A DNA stretch of 64,000 nucleotides from Bacteroidales bacterium (GTDB lineage Bacteria; Bacteroidota; Bacteroidia; Bacteroidales; F082). The notes under the pieces were generated by a model that was not told the DNA's origin, ran no database searches, and worked only from the letters and a program-made list of their open reading frames with translations. Shown one piece after another: positions 45,108-55,049 of the stretch; position 1 is the first letter of the stretch; each line of letters begins with the position of its first letter. Both the position numbers and the translations under genes were made by a program. Location: contig JANJUV010000020.1 of NCBI GenBank assembly GCA_024710405.1, positions 124,001 to 188,000 of the forward strand, in the 5' to 3' direction.

Positions 45108-45148
45108 ATGCCCTTAGATGATCAATGAAAAACCTAAAGCCAGACGCA

Positions 45149-46036
45149 CTACCGAACCAGAAATTTACGGCTTTCCAATAGCCTGTTATTCTGAACAATC
45201 CTGAAGGAATAATGTCCCGGTTTAATATTGTTTAGTTGGATAGTTTTCTGTGTGCCGGTCCAATTTTCGGAAAGCAGAACACGGCCATCAGCAGAAACAA
45301 TGGTAACCATTGCATTTTCCAAATAAACAGGGCTTTGTAAATTCAGTTCATCTGTAGCCGGATTGGGATAATGACTAAAGCCTGATTCGGGCATCAGCGG
45401 GATATTGATTCCGGTTTCCAGTTCCAGGCTCAGACTGTCAACAAGCATGATCGCTCCTGGAATGAAGACAGAGGAACCTGTAGACATGATAATGATATTC
45501 AGTGTATCGGGAATTTCGCTTGATTCGTAGCTGAACGGAGCTTCAAAATATGTCCAAGTTTCGGTCGCCTGTCCATACCATACGGCCATGCCTATGGTAT
45601 CCCTTTGCTGATCTCCCGTGTATTTGAAGTTGTAAGCCTGTACAAAAGCCGAGTCTTCAATCACGCTTGAATATTTATAATAGCCTTTTAATTTCACGGG
45701 TTTGTCTTGTAAGGCTATTCCGCCAGTGATGCTGAAATCGCCCGTCAAAATATCAGCAAAGAAGTTGGCCAGCGTAATTAATCCCGGTGACGCAAAACCA
45801 CCGAAAAGCATTTTGGTTTCAAGTTTGGCCGAAAAATTACCGGAAACAGCATCCTCACTTTTGCTGACAACAACAACCGAAGCAAGGGCTGTAAAAGGAT
45901 TTGGAGTACTCCACGAAACAGGATTCTCATAAGTGCCAAAATTTTCCCAATTTTCAAAACCGGCATTTGGAACGGTTTGAGATACTACAGTTACAGAAAA
46001 GAAAAGGCTGACAAAAAGTGTTAAAATGTTTCTCAT
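45149..46036 (-). CDS. Secreted T9SS cargo with PCMD-like domain
   Basis: The 295-residue protein has a signal peptide (ending near TVVSQT) and then a domain beginning VPNAGFENWENFG and continuing with WSTPNPFTAL, features seen in the PCMD (putative carbohydrate metabolism) group of Bacteroidota proteins. The C-terminal 75 residues, beginning SHYPNPATDELNLQ, are a T9SS type A sorting domain. The PCMD assignment is by pattern only. It lies 41 bases upstream of the Omp85-type gene on the same strand and may be co-transcribed with it. Confidence 0.8.
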   Translation of the reverse strand: MRNILTLFVSLFFSVTVVSQTVPNAGFENWENFGTYENPVSWSTPNPFTALASVVVVSKSEDAVSGNFSAKLETKMLFGGFASPGLITLANFFADILTGDFSITGGIALQDKPVKLKGYYKYSSVIEDSAFVQAYNFKYTGDQQRDTIGMAVWYGQATETWTYFEAPFSYESSEIPDTLNIIIMSTGSSVFIPGAIMLVDSLSLELETGINIPLMPESGFSHYPNPATDELNLQSPVYLENAMVTIVSADGRVLLSENWTGTQKTIQLNNIKPGHYSFRIVQNNRLLESRKFLVR

Positions 46037-46360
46037 TTGTGCGTGTATTAATTTCGGAACAAATATAATCTAATCAACACCCAATCAGCAAAAAATCGAT
46101 ATCAACAAGAAAAAATTACACAGATATGTTGCATAAAACCAGGCGTTTTGTAGCACAATAAACCATTAATTAAAGAATAAGAACAGATGAACTCCCGAAA
46201 TACAATGTTTTGAAGAAAGGCACATTCATCCTCAGGAATTTTTCAGGATATAGATTTTACTTTAGAGAGACATTAGCGATTGAAGCCTTTTTGATGCATT
46301 GATAAGGCAATTATTTGGTGAATATTTTTATATTTTTGCCTGAACTAAACCAAATCCCCG
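46037..46360. promoter_or_regulatory. 324-base divergent gap with a -7 element for the GH3 gene
   Basis: The gap is AT-rich. TATTTTTGC at 46331-46339 fits TAnnTTTGC and predicts a start about 17 bases before the GH3 ATG; no TTG has acceptable spacing. I see no hairpin, repeat or RNA gene in the rest of the gap. Confidence 0.45.
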
Positions 46361-47902
46361 ATGCCCATTTTAGGTACATTAATTAAAACAGCCTACGAAC
46401 TGAGGAATATGCCCGTCGCATTGAAAAAGCAACGGATTAATCCCGTACAAGCTCAAAAAGAGCAACTTAAAGGCCTTCTCAGAAAAGCAGAATTCACAGC
46501 TTTTGGCGAGCATTATGATTTTAGTGGCATATTGAACAAGAAAAATTATGTTGAGGCATTCAGGGAAAAGGTACCTGTTTTTGATTACAACAGCATGTAC
46601 AAACAGTGGTGGTACAGGGCTTTAAACGGTGAGGCTTATGTTAGCTGGCCTGGCAGAGTGAAGTATTTTGCCCTGAGTTCGGGAACCTCAGAAGCATCGA
46701 GCAAGCATATTCCGGTAACTTCCGAGATGCTGACCTCGATAAAGCGGGCAAGTATCAGGCAATTGGTGTCAGCCTCAAAGTATAATTTTCCTGTTCGGTT
46801 TTATGAAAAGGGAATTTTAATGATTGGAGGCAGCACACACCTTCAATACAATGGAACATATTATGCGGGTGATTTGTCAGGTATTACAACCGGTAATATT
46901 CCTTTTTGGTTCCAGCATTTCTATAAACCGGGCAAACGAATCTCGAAAGCTCCTGACTGGGCAACCAAGCTTAATGAAATGGTTAAAAGTGCGCCAACAT
47001 GGGATATTGGTGTGATAGTCGGAGTTCCGGCCTGGGTGCAGATACTCATGGAGCGAATAATTGCACATTATCATGTGAAGACAATACATGATATCTGGCC
47101 AAATCTAACAGTTTATGTACACAGTGGTGTTTCTTTTGCACCATATGTCAAAAGTTTTGAAAAACTCTTTGGAAAACCTATGCTTTTTTCCGAAAGCTAT
47201 CTGGCTTCGGAAGGTTACATTGCCTATCAGAACGGTTTTGATGTGAAAAGGATGCAAATGGTTGTGGACAATGGAATTTACTATGAATTTATCCCATTTG
47301 ACAGCACCAACTTTGACGATGATGGCAACCTTCATTCCAATCCAAAGACTTTGACGCTTTCAGAGGCAGAAAACAATAAGGAATACGCCCTGTTGCTTTC
47401 GACGAATGCCGGAACATGGCGCTATATGATCGGAGATACCATAAAGTTTACAGATGTAAACAAATGTGAAATTGTGATTACCGGACGTACCAAGCACTAC
47501 CTTAGTCTTTGCGGAGAACACCTTTCACAGGAAAACATGAACAGAGCCATTGAAATGCTTCAGGAAGAGTATAACATTGATGTCAGGGAATTTACGGTCG
47601 CGGGCATACGTTACAACAATCTGTTTGCACATCGTTGGTTTCTGGGAACTGACAGCGACATTGATCCTAAACTTGCTGCCGTAAAAATTGATGAGTATCT
47701 GTGCCTACTCAACGATGACTATATGGTTGAACGCATGGAAGCAATAAAAGAGGTTTTTGTTACCATTCTTCCGACAAGAGCATTCTATGACTATATGAAA
47801 AAACTGGGCAAGGAAGGAAGCGCCAACAAATTCCCAAGGGTGTTAAAGGGTCAAAGACTTGAGGAATGGGAAACATTCCTTAAAGAATCAAATCTGGCTT
47901 AA
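46361..47902 (+). CDS. GH3 auxin-responsive-promoter family protein (acyl-adenylating)
   Basis: The 513-residue protein is a bacterial member of the GH3 family, part of the adenylate-forming ANL fold. Plant GH3 enzymes adenylate carboxylic acids (auxin, jasmonate) and couple them to amino acids. The motifs SSGTSEASSKHIPVT (P-loop-like) near residue 110, YLASEGYIAYQNG near 285 and TGRTKHYLSLCGEHLS near 375 are in the expected order. No bacterial substrate is assigned. It has its own -7 element, and a LysE-type exporter starts five bases after its stop. Confidence 0.9.
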   Translation: MPILGTLIKTAYELRNMPVALKKQRINPVQAQKEQLKGLLRKAEFTAFGEHYDFSGILNKKNYVEAFREKVPVFDYNSMYKQWWYRALNGEAYVSWPGRVKYFALSSGTSEASSKHIPVTSEMLTSIKRASIRQLVSASKYNFPVRFYEKGILMIGGSTHLQYNGTYYAGDLSGITTGNIPFWFQHFYKPGKRISKAPDWATKLNEMVKSAPTWDIGVIVGVPAWVQILMERIIAHYHVKTIHDIWPNLTVYVHSGVSFAPYVKSFEKLFGKPMLFSESYLASEGYIAYQNGFDVKRMQMVVDNGIYYEFIPFDSTNFDDDGNLHSNPKTLTLSEAENNKEYALLLSTNAGTWRYMIGDTIKFTDVNKCEIVITGRTKHYLSLCGEHLSQENMNRAIEMLQEEYNIDVREFTVAGIRYNNLFAHRWFLGTDSDIDPKLAAVKIDEYLCLLNDDYMVERMEAIKEVFVTILPTRAFYDYMKKLGKEGSANKFPRVLKGQRLEEWETFLKESNLA

Positions 47903-47906
47903 CAGC

Positions 47907-48551
47907 ATGATGACACTATTTCTTGAAGGCGCTTTGCTCGGCCTCACACTTGCCACTTTTTTTGGATTTGGCCCTGCATTTTTCTCGCTTGTTCAAACCA
48001 GTATTCATCGTGGTTTTGGTTCTGCTGCCGCTTTTGCTCTTGGTATTTTTCTCAACGACCTGCTTATGGTTGTGCTGTGCCTCATGGGTGCCATACAAAT
48101 TGTAACTGAACCAAGTAACTACTTGTGGTTTGGGCTTTCAAGCGGAATAATACTGATCATTTTCGGTCTGGTGACATACAGCCGAAAGGTTCAAACTGAA
48201 GTTGTTGATTCTGAGGAAGTACCCATAAAGGTAAACGGACCACACTGGCTGACATTTGTTATCAAGGGTTTCTTTATGAATATTGTTAATCCATTTGTAT
48301 GGATCTTTTGGGTTGGAGTGGTAGTGGGTATCAGCGCACGCTTCGGGGGTAATGAACAGCAACTTGTGGTCTTTTTTGGCGGCACTTTAAGTGTGGTGCT
48401 CATCAGCGACCTGATAAAAGCCTATGGTGCTTTTTCCATCAAACGCTTTTTTACACCGGGCATGATCCATAAATTGAATATGATTGCTGGTGTGGGTTTG
48501 ATTTTATTTGGAATATATTTGATAACAAGGGTTTTAATAGAAAATCTTTAG
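47907..48551 (+). CDS. LysE family transporter
   Basis: The ATG at 47907 (a second ATG follows immediately) gives 214 residues with about six hydrophobic segments. The starts LFLEGALLGLTLATFFGFGPAFFSLVQTS and the motif GFFMNIVNPFVWIFW fit the LysE exporter family, which exports amino acids. The gene lies five bases after the GH3 stop and is probably coupled to it. The frame continues upstream inside GH3 but is not needed. Substrate is unknown; the pairing suggests an amino acid or amino-acid conjugate. Confidence 0.85.
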   Translation: MMTLFLEGALLGLTLATFFGFGPAFFSLVQTSIHRGFGSAAAFALGIFLNDLLMVVLCLMGAIQIVTEPSNYLWFGLSSGIILIIFGLVTYSRKVQTEVVDSEEVPIKVNGPHWLTFVIKGFFMNIVNPFVWIFWVGVVVGISARFGGNEQQLVVFFGGTLSVVLISDLIKAYGAFSIKRFFTPGMIHKLNMIAGVGLILFGIYLITRVLIENL

Positions 48552-48570
48552 TTTATTATAGTATAAACCT

Positions 48571-49134
48571 ATGAAAAAGGAAAATATTCGTCAATCCTCA
48601 CTATTTGTATTGGTATCGGCTATACTGGCACTCTTTCATGCTGCCAGTGCACTTATTTTACAATCCGGATTTCTCGACAAGCTTTTTTGGGGTTTAGGTT
48701 TAATTATACTGATCACCGGAGTAATTGTTTTACTTACATCAATATGGCAATACAGGAAAGGTGGATCATACCTGAACGGATTTTTTGCCGCTGTACTGTC
48801 TATTTTAACCGGTGGCGCAATGGTCTTTTTCACCAGAGATTCACTAACCGCAGTCATGTTCGTAGTTGGGTTGTGGTTCATTTTTGTTTCCGTTTATGTA
48901 ATCTACCTGCTTGTAGTATTGAAGCCCAAGCAACCCACAAGTGTAATCATGTGGATCAGTATTTTACTGAGTCTTGGATTTGGCATTCTTATTCTGTATC
49001 ATCCGGTTCCTGAGCAAAAGAATATCCTCAACCTTGGGGGTTTCCTTGGGCTATTTACTGGTTTGGCGCAGGCTTGGCTGGGAGTCTTTCTGTTTTCTGC
49101 AAAAAAGCAGAAACCATCCGCTGCAGCGACATGA
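48571..49134 (+). CDS. HdeD/DUF308-like membrane protein
   Basis: A 187-residue integral membrane protein with six hydrophobic segments and short polar loops (WQYRKGGSYLNG, FFTRDSLTAVMFVVG), arranged as in HdeD/DUF308 proteins. HdeD is linked to acid stress in E. coli, but the family role is poorly known. It follows the LysE-type gene by 19 bases on the same strand. A Lys-rich C-terminus points to a cytoplasmic tail. The family call rests on topology and motif pattern only. Confidence 0.75.
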   Translation: MKKENIRQSSLFVLVSAILALFHAASALILQSGFLDKLFWGLGLIILITGVIVLLTSIWQYRKGGSYLNGFFAAVLSILTGGAMVFFTRDSLTAVMFVVGLWFIFVSVYVIYLLVVLKPKQPTSVIMWISILLSLGFGILILYHPVPEQKNILNLGGFLGLFTGLAQAWLGVFLFSAKKQKPSAAAT

Positions 49135-49177
49135 ATTGGAGTAGCTTGTAAAAGGCTTTTGTTGTTTTCTGAATGAA

Positions 49178-50932
49178 CTAATTTGTTGGCCTGATATCTT
49201 TAACATTCAGTTGAAGCGAAACTTTTCCCTGCCATTCGTTTTCTTCCAGGTGATAACAAATGCTGAATGGTTTGCCACTTTTGATCCATTCAAAGTGATC
49301 ACCCTGCTGAAAAGCAATGCCCGAAAATGCCATACCCGGAAAATTTTCCTGTTCCAGTTCGAGTTTCAGATGGTTTTTGCCAACAATTCGTGAGCGACCC
49401 GTATCTTTCACGCCATCGGTCCGGAAAACGGGCGACATATTTCCCGGTCCGAAGGGGGCAAACTGTTTCAGAATGCGCATAAACTTAGGAGTGAGCTCGT
49501 TAAAATCAATGTCAGCATCAATCTCTATTTCAGGGATCAGTGTAGTTTCATCAATAGTTTTGGTGACAAACTCTTCAAATCGCTTTTTAAATTCATCCAG
49601 GTTTGATGACTTAAGCGACAACCCTGCGGCATATTTGTGGCCTCCAAAATGTTCTAATAAATCCGAGCAATGATCAATAGCATCATAGACATCGAAATTT
49701 TTAACCGAACGGGCAGATCCGGTAATAAGGTCGCCCGAGCGGGTAAGGATTATGGTGGGTCTATAGTAGTTGTCGGTAAGCCGTGAGGCTACGATACCAA
49801 TAACCCCCTTACTCCAGTTTTCGTTGTAGAGCACGGTGCTTTTTGTATTTTTCAGCAATTCGTTCGACTCAATCATGGCAAGAGCCTCTTCGGTAATATT
49901 GTTATCGAGGTTCCGGCGCTCGGTATTGAGGTCGTTAATTGCGCTGGCAAGTTTTTCGGCATGGCTCATTTTTTCGGCAAGCATAAGCCTGACTGAATCG
50001 CTGGCTGTATCGATTCTTCCAGCTGCATTAATACGAGGTCCAATAAGAAAAACCAGGTCGCTTATGGTCAGTTCGCGGTTCAGAAACAAACCACGCTTTT
50101 CATCCATGGATTCTCTTTTGTTGATGTTTGAATATTTTAAAACAGCTTCGATTCCCGGTCTGGGCGAAGCATTGAGCAACTTAAGGCCATAATAAGCCAT
50201 AATACGGTTTTCGCCTGTGATGGGAACAATATCGGCCGCTATGCTGATAGCCACAAGATCCAGATAGCTGTTCAGTTCGACCTGATCATCATTAAGTGTC
50301 TCTGCCAGTGCCGAAATAAGTTTGTACCCAACACCGCAGCCAGATAATTCTTTGAAGGGATAATTGCAGTCAGGTCTTTTTGTGTCAAGCACGGCAACTG
50401 CTTGTGGTATCGAATCGCCGGGTCTGTGGTGGTCGCAAATGATAAAATCTACATTTCTTCTGGTCGCATAATCAATCTTTTCAACGGCTTTGATTCCGCA
50501 GTCCAGCGCTATGACAAGGTTGAATCCCTGATCAGCCGCATGGTCAATGCCTTTTATGGAAATACCATAACCTTCTGAGTATCGGTCGGGGATGTAAAAC
50601 TCTATTCGTTTTTTGAAATACTTTTTGAGGTAGGAATAAACCAAAGCAACGGCCGTTGTACCATCAACGTCATAATCACCATAAATCAACACCCTTTCCT
50701 GATTCTGAATGGCCTGAGTAATGCGTTTTACAGCAAGATCCATGTCCTTCATCAAAAACGGGTCGTGCATCTGGTCGAGCGAAGGTCTGAAAAAATCTTT
50801 TGCTTCATCATAGGAAGAAATTCCTCTTTGGGCAAGCAGATTCGCAATATTTTCGCCAACCGCAAGCTGATCAATTAAAAGCCTGATGATTTCTTTATTT
50901 CCCTGCTCCTTAAGCACCCACCTGTTCGTCAT
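49178..50932 (-). CDS. recJ: Single-stranded-DNA-specific exonuclease RecJ
   Basis: RecJ is a 5'-3' single-strand exonuclease in recombination and mismatch repair. The 584-residue protein matches the usual length. Motifs include YGDYDVDGTTA, the DHH-type CDHHRPG, and the DHHA1 domain GGHKYAAGLSL; all metal-binding aspartates and histidines of the family appear in these segments. It starts with a plain ATG and is transcribed alone, about 170 bases from the next gene. Confidence 0.96.
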   Translation of the reverse strand: MTNRWVLKEQGNKEIIRLLIDQLAVGENIANLLAQRGISSYDEAKDFFRPSLDQMHDPFLMKDMDLAVKRITQAIQNQERVLIYGDYDVDGTTAVALVYSYLKKYFKKRIEFYIPDRYSEGYGISIKGIDHAADQGFNLVIALDCGIKAVEKIDYATRRNVDFIICDHHRPGDSIPQAVAVLDTKRPDCNYPFKELSGCGVGYKLISALAETLNDDQVELNSYLDLVAISIAADIVPITGENRIMAYYGLKLLNASPRPGIEAVLKYSNINKRESMDEKRGLFLNRELTISDLVFLIGPRINAAGRIDTASDSVRLMLAEKMSHAEKLASAINDLNTERRNLDNNITEEALAMIESNELLKNTKSTVLYNENWSKGVIGIVASRLTDNYYRPTIILTRSGDLITGSARSVKNFDVYDAIDHCSDLLEHFGGHKYAAGLSLKSSNLDEFKKRFEEFVTKTIDETTLIPEIEIDADIDFNELTPKFMRILKQFAPFGPGNMSPVFRTDGVKDTGRSRIVGKNHLKLELEQENFPGMAFSGIAFQQGDHFEWIKSGKPFSICYHLEENEWQGKVSLQLNVKDIRPTN

Positions 50933-51100
50933 CTCCCGTTTTTTAATCCGTAAAGATAGATAATTACAGCTAACAATTTAATCCCTTATTATCGAGAAAG
51001 CGAAAACGATATGAAAAATAAATAGTTACAAACTCATTTTTCAAACATGAATTATTCATATTTCAGCTGCAATGAGAAATAAAAATAATGATTCGCAAAG

Positions 51101-52348
51101 TTAGAACGTTGAACGCATGGCTTCCACGGGATCGAGGCGCGAGGCAGACCAGGCCGGCAGAAAACCGGAAAGCAATCCGATAAAAGCAGAAACCAGTACT
51201 CCCAACAAAACATTCTGCAACGAAAGTATGAGTGTAAATGAGGAGAAATTACTTACTAACAAGCTCAATATTAATACTATGATAAGACCCACAATACCTC
51301 CCAAAAGAGAAAGAAAAACCGACTCGAACAAAAACTGAAGCAAAATGAAATAGTTTTTGGCTCCGAGTGATTTCTGAATACCTATCTGGCTTGTTCGTTC
51401 TTTAACCGAAACAAACATGATATTTGCAATGCCAAACCCACCAACAAGCAGTGAAAATCCACCAATAATCCATCCAACTATAGCTATCACACCAAAGAAC
51501 TGATCAAAAGACTTATTGATAATATCCATCTGGTTGATGGCAAAGTTGTCCTCTACCGTTGGTTTAAGTTTTCTAACAGCACGCATCGCTCCGGTTAGTT
51601 CGTCCTTAAGTTCCTCATTGCCCACACCGGGTTTTGCACGCACCATGATGGCTGATCCGATGTTCCTCAGGTCTATCAGATTACGGGCGAAGTTCACCGG
51701 AATGATGATTTTGTCATCATCCGAATTGCCGAAAATGTCTTTTCCTTTCTTTTTTACGACGCCAATTACATTGATCTTTAATCCAAACACCTTGATAGCC
51801 TTACCCAGCGGATTCTCATTTGCAAAAAGGCTTTCGGCAATATCAGCACCAATAATGGCAACATTTCGGCCACTTTGCGATTCAATGGGTGTGAAATATC
51901 GCCCCTCCTGAAGGTCAAAAGGCATTACTTCGGCATAATCATGTGATACTGCATTTACCTGAGTCTGACTGATGGTCGTGTTGCCGTAGCTTACATCTCG
52001 TGAAACACTTACCATAAATGCAAAAGCCTGTGCTGACTGAACCCGCCGCTCGAGTTCGTTCATTTCACCGGGCGTTGCTTCCGGGCGCTGCCAGTATTTC
52101 CACCAGGGATAATCACTGCCTCCTGCCATCCATGGCCACTTTTGAACGAAAAGAATATTGTCGCCCAAAGAACTGATGTCGTCGCGTATCGCCTTTTCAA
52201 GACTATCAAAAACCGAAAAAACCGAAATAATCGAAAAAATACCAATCGTAATGCCCAGCAAGGATAAAATAGTTCGTACTTTATTGACGATCAAGGCTGT
52301 TAAGGCAAACCTAAAACTCTCTGATACCAATCGTAAATAAAGCCGCAT
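51101..52348 (-). CDS. ABC transporter permease (MacB/FtsX type)
   Basis: The 415-residue protein has membrane segment 1 near 20-40, a long periplasmic MacB-like core (about 45-285), and three segments in the last 140 residues (GWIIGGFSLLVGGFGIANIMFVSV, IVGLIIVLILSLLVS, and a final one before PAWSASRLDPVEAMR). This is the FtsX/MacB permease pattern with the conserved ending DPVEAMR. No ATPase gene and no membrane-fusion protein are adjacent, so the partner must be encoded elsewhere. The substrate is unknown. Confidence 0.92.
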   Translation of the reverse strand: MRLYLRLVSESFRFALTALIVNKVRTILSLLGITIGIFSIISVFSVFDSLEKAIRDDISSLGDNILFVQKWPWMAGGSDYPWWKYWQRPEATPGEMNELERRVQSAQAFAFMVSVSRDVSYGNTTISQTQVNAVSHDYAEVMPFDLQEGRYFTPIESQSGRNVAIIGADIAESLFANENPLGKAIKVFGLKINVIGVVKKKGKDIFGNSDDDKIIIPVNFARNLIDLRNIGSAIMVRAKPGVGNEELKDELTGAMRAVRKLKPTVEDNFAINQMDIINKSFDQFFGVIAIVGWIIGGFSLLVGGFGIANIMFVSVKERTSQIGIQKSLGAKNYFILLQFLFESVFLSLLGGIVGLIIVLILSLLVSNFSSFTLILSLQNVLLGVLVSAFIGLLSGFLPAWSASRLDPVEAMRSTF

Positions 52349-52472
52349 AACAATAATTATATCAAAACCTGACTTCTATAGATGTAGAAAGCACAAAAAT
52401 AGCGTAAATAAGTTGCAATTGAGGTCGATTTTTAATAATCTTGCATTTCGATAATCACCAAAACCCATCACC

Positions 52473-53990
52473 TTGAAAAAGATTAAAAAAGCCCTGATAT
52501 CAGTATATTACAAAGATCGTCTTGATGAGATTGTGCACAGCTTAAACCAATTGGGTGTTGAGATATATTCTACAGGTGGAACGTACGATTTTATCACGAA
52601 TTCAGGAGTCGAAGCTCATACCATTGAATCCCTTACCGGATATCCGGGTATATTGGGGGGGCGTGTTAAGACACTTCATCCGAAAGTTTTCGGTGGTATT
52701 CTGGCCCGCCCTGAACTCAGTTCTGATCGTATTGAGCTTGAACAATATGAAATTCCATTGTTCGACCTTGTAATCGTTGACCTTTATCCGTTTGCAGAAA
52801 CAATTGAAAAAACAACCGAGGAAAAGGAAATCATTGAAAAAATTGACATTGGGGGTATTTCACTCATCAGGGCAGCCGCCAAAAACGCAAATAACGTGCT
52901 CATTGTACCCTCATCAGTTTATTATGATGAATTGATCAATCTGCTTCAATCAAAAAATGGTTACACTGAACCCGCTGACAGAAGGCGATTTGCTGCTTAT
53001 GCTTTCTCTGTTTCTTCGGCTTACGACACCACAATATTCCAATGGATGAACAGGGAGTTTTCGCTGCCTGTTTTCAGACACACTACTGATGTTTCCAGAA
53101 AACTCAGGTATGGTGAAAATCCTCATCAGACAGGTACGTTTTATGGCGAACTGGATAAAGTCTTTACACAACTTCATGGCAAAGAATTATCATACAACAA
53201 CCTGTTGGATCTTGATGCAGGATTGTCGCTGATGCATGAATTTGAAGAGCCTACCTTTGCCGTATTAAAACATAACAATGCCTGTGGAATTTCAAGCCGT
53301 TACAATATTGCCGATGCCTATTCCGCTGCACTTGCCGGAGATCCCGTTTCGGCTTTCGGAGGGGTTCTGGTATCGAATACGCACATTGATGAACAGACTG
53401 CTGTATTGATCAACGAGTTGTTCTTCGAAATTATTATAGCGCCCGGCTTCGACAAAAACGCCTTAACAATTCTTGAGGCAAAGAAAAATAGAATAATTTT
53501 GCAATTAAAGGAGTTTCGTTTTCCATCACAACAGTTTCGTTCACTACTCGGGGGGGTGCTAGAGCAAGACCGCGATATGAAGACCGAAAGTGAAGCAAAC
53601 CTGAATCCTGTAACCGTGATGAAGCCTGGAAAAGAAGAGATTGAAGACCTCGTTTTTGCCAACAAGATTGTAAAACATACCCGCTCGAATGCAATCGTAC
53701 TGGTAAAGAACAGACAATTGCTGGGTTCGGGAATAGGACAGACATCACGGGTTGACGCGTTGAAACATGCCATCGCGAAAGCGCATGAAAATGGATTTGA
53801 TCTCAAAGGAGCAGTTATGGCCTCCGATGCATTTTTTCCTTTTGCCGATTCGGTGCGCTTGGCCGCAGAAGTCGGCATCAGGTCGGTAGTGCAGCCCGGT
53901 GGTTCATTACGTGACCAAGAGTCGATTGATTTTTGTAATCAGACAGGTATAAGCATGGTGTTTACCGGAACCCGCCATTTTAAACATTGA
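52473..53990 (+). CDS. purH: Bifunctional AICAR transformylase/IMP cyclohydrolase
   Basis: PurH catalyses the last two steps of IMP synthesis. The 505-residue protein has the N-terminal cyclohydrolase domain (STGGTYDFI, IGGISLIRAAAKN) and the C-terminal formyltransferase domain with the KHNNACG motif (Lys-His) and the GSGIGQTSRVDA segment. The start appears to be TTG at 52473; no closer ATG fits the family N-terminus (KKALISVYYKDR). A near-match to the -7 consensus lies about 30 bases upstream. mreB starts 15 bases downstream, so purH and mre may share a transcript. Confidence 0.96.
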   Translation: MKKIKKALISVYYKDRLDEIVHSLNQLGVEIYSTGGTYDFITNSGVEAHTIESLTGYPGILGGRVKTLHPKVFGGILARPELSSDRIELEQYEIPLFDLVIVDLYPFAETIEKTTEEKEIIEKIDIGGISLIRAAAKNANNVLIVPSSVYYDELINLLQSKNGYTEPADRRRFAAYAFSVSSAYDTTIFQWMNREFSLPVFRHTTDVSRKLRYGENPHQTGTFYGELDKVFTQLHGKELSYNNLLDLDAGLSLMHEFEEPTFAVLKHNNACGISSRYNIADAYSAALAGDPVSAFGGVLVSNTHIDEQTAVLINELFFEIIIAPGFDKNALTILEAKKNRIILQLKEFRFPSQQFRSLLGGVLEQDRDMKTESEANLNPVTVMKPGKEEIEDLVFANKIVKHTRSNAIVLVKNRQLLGSGIGQTSRVDALKHAIAKAHENGFDLKGAVMASDAFFPFADSVRLAAEVGIRSVVQPGGSLRDQESIDFCNQTGISMVFTGTRHFKH

Positions 53991-54005
53991 TTAAGCCAGA
54001 ATAAC

Positions 54006-55028
54006 ATGGGACTATTTTCATTCCTGACTAAAGAAATAGCCATCGACTTGGGTACTGCCAACACTATTATCATGTTCAATGATAAAGTTGTTGTGGATGA
54101 ACCTTCAATAGTGGCCATTGAGCGCAATACAGGCAAGATTATTGCCGTGGGCAAAAAAGCCATGATGATGCATGGCAAAACACACGAAAACATCAAAACA
54201 ATCAGACCGCTCAGAGATGGTGTAATAGCTGATTTTCAATCGGCTGAGTTTATGATCAGTGAATTAATTAAAATGATCGGACTCAAAAACAAGTGGTTTG
54301 CTCCCGCGCTGAAAATGGTAATCTGTATTCCATCAGGAATCACCGAAGTTGAAGAAAGAGCTGTTAAAGACTCGGCTGAACAGGCAGGTGCCAAAGAAGT
54401 GCGTTTGATTCATGAACCAATGGCTGCTGCTATCGGAATTGGGATTGACGTGCTTGAGCCTACCGGAAACATGATTATCGATATCGGCGGAGGAACAAGC
54501 GAAATAGCAGTTATCGCTCTCGGTGGTATTGTCAACAACAAATCGATCAGGATTGCGGGCGACGATTTCAATGCAGACATTGAAGAGTACATGCGTAAGC
54601 AACACAATATCAATATTGGTGAAAGAACTGCCGAACGTATAAAAATTGAAGTTGGTTCTGCGCTTCCTGTTCTTGATAATCCGCCTGATGACTATGCCGT
54701 GCATGGAAGAGACATGCTTACCGGGATTCCTAAAGAAATTAAGGTAAATTACTCGGAAATAGCCAATTGCCTTGACAAAAGCATTTCGAAAATTGAAGCA
54801 GCCGTGTTAAATGCCCTCGAAATGACACCGCCCGAACTTTCGGCTGATATTTTCAGAACCGGAATTTATCTGGCCGGTGGAGGGTCATTGCTCAGGGGTC
54901 TGGATAAAAGGCTTCACCTGAAAACCAAACTGCCGGTGCACGTAGCCGAAGATCCCCTGAGGGCTGTTGCACGTGGAACCGGAATTGCCCTGAAAAACTT
55001 TGATAAATTCCCTTTCCTGATCAAATAG
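54006..55028 (+). CDS. mreB: Rod-shape-determining actin homologue MreB
   Basis: MreB forms membrane-bound filaments directing side-wall synthesis. The 340-residue product has the actin-fold signatures: phosphate-1 loop DLGTANTI, the connect segment IGGGTSEIAVIALGGI (nucleotide binding), and the adenosine motif GGGSLLRGLD. Length and motifs are typical. It is followed by mreC after 21 bases and mreD, in the usual order. Confidence 0.97.
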   Translation: MGLFSFLTKEIAIDLGTANTIIMFNDKVVVDEPSIVAIERNTGKIIAVGKKAMMMHGKTHENIKTIRPLRDGVIADFQSAEFMISELIKMIGLKNKWFAPALKMVICIPSGITEVEERAVKDSAEQAGAKEVRLIHEPMAAAIGIGIDVLEPTGNMIIDIGGGTSEIAVIALGGIVNNKSIRIAGDDFNADIEEYMRKQHNINIGERTAERIKIEVGSALPVLDNPPDDYAVHGRDMLTGIPKEIKVNYSEIANCLDKSISKIEAAVLNALEMTPPELSADIFRTGIYLAGGGSLLRGLDKRLHLKTKLPVHVAEDPLRAVARGTGIALKNFDKFPFLIK

Positions 55029-55049
55029 CAGAGAGGCTCTGATCTCACC

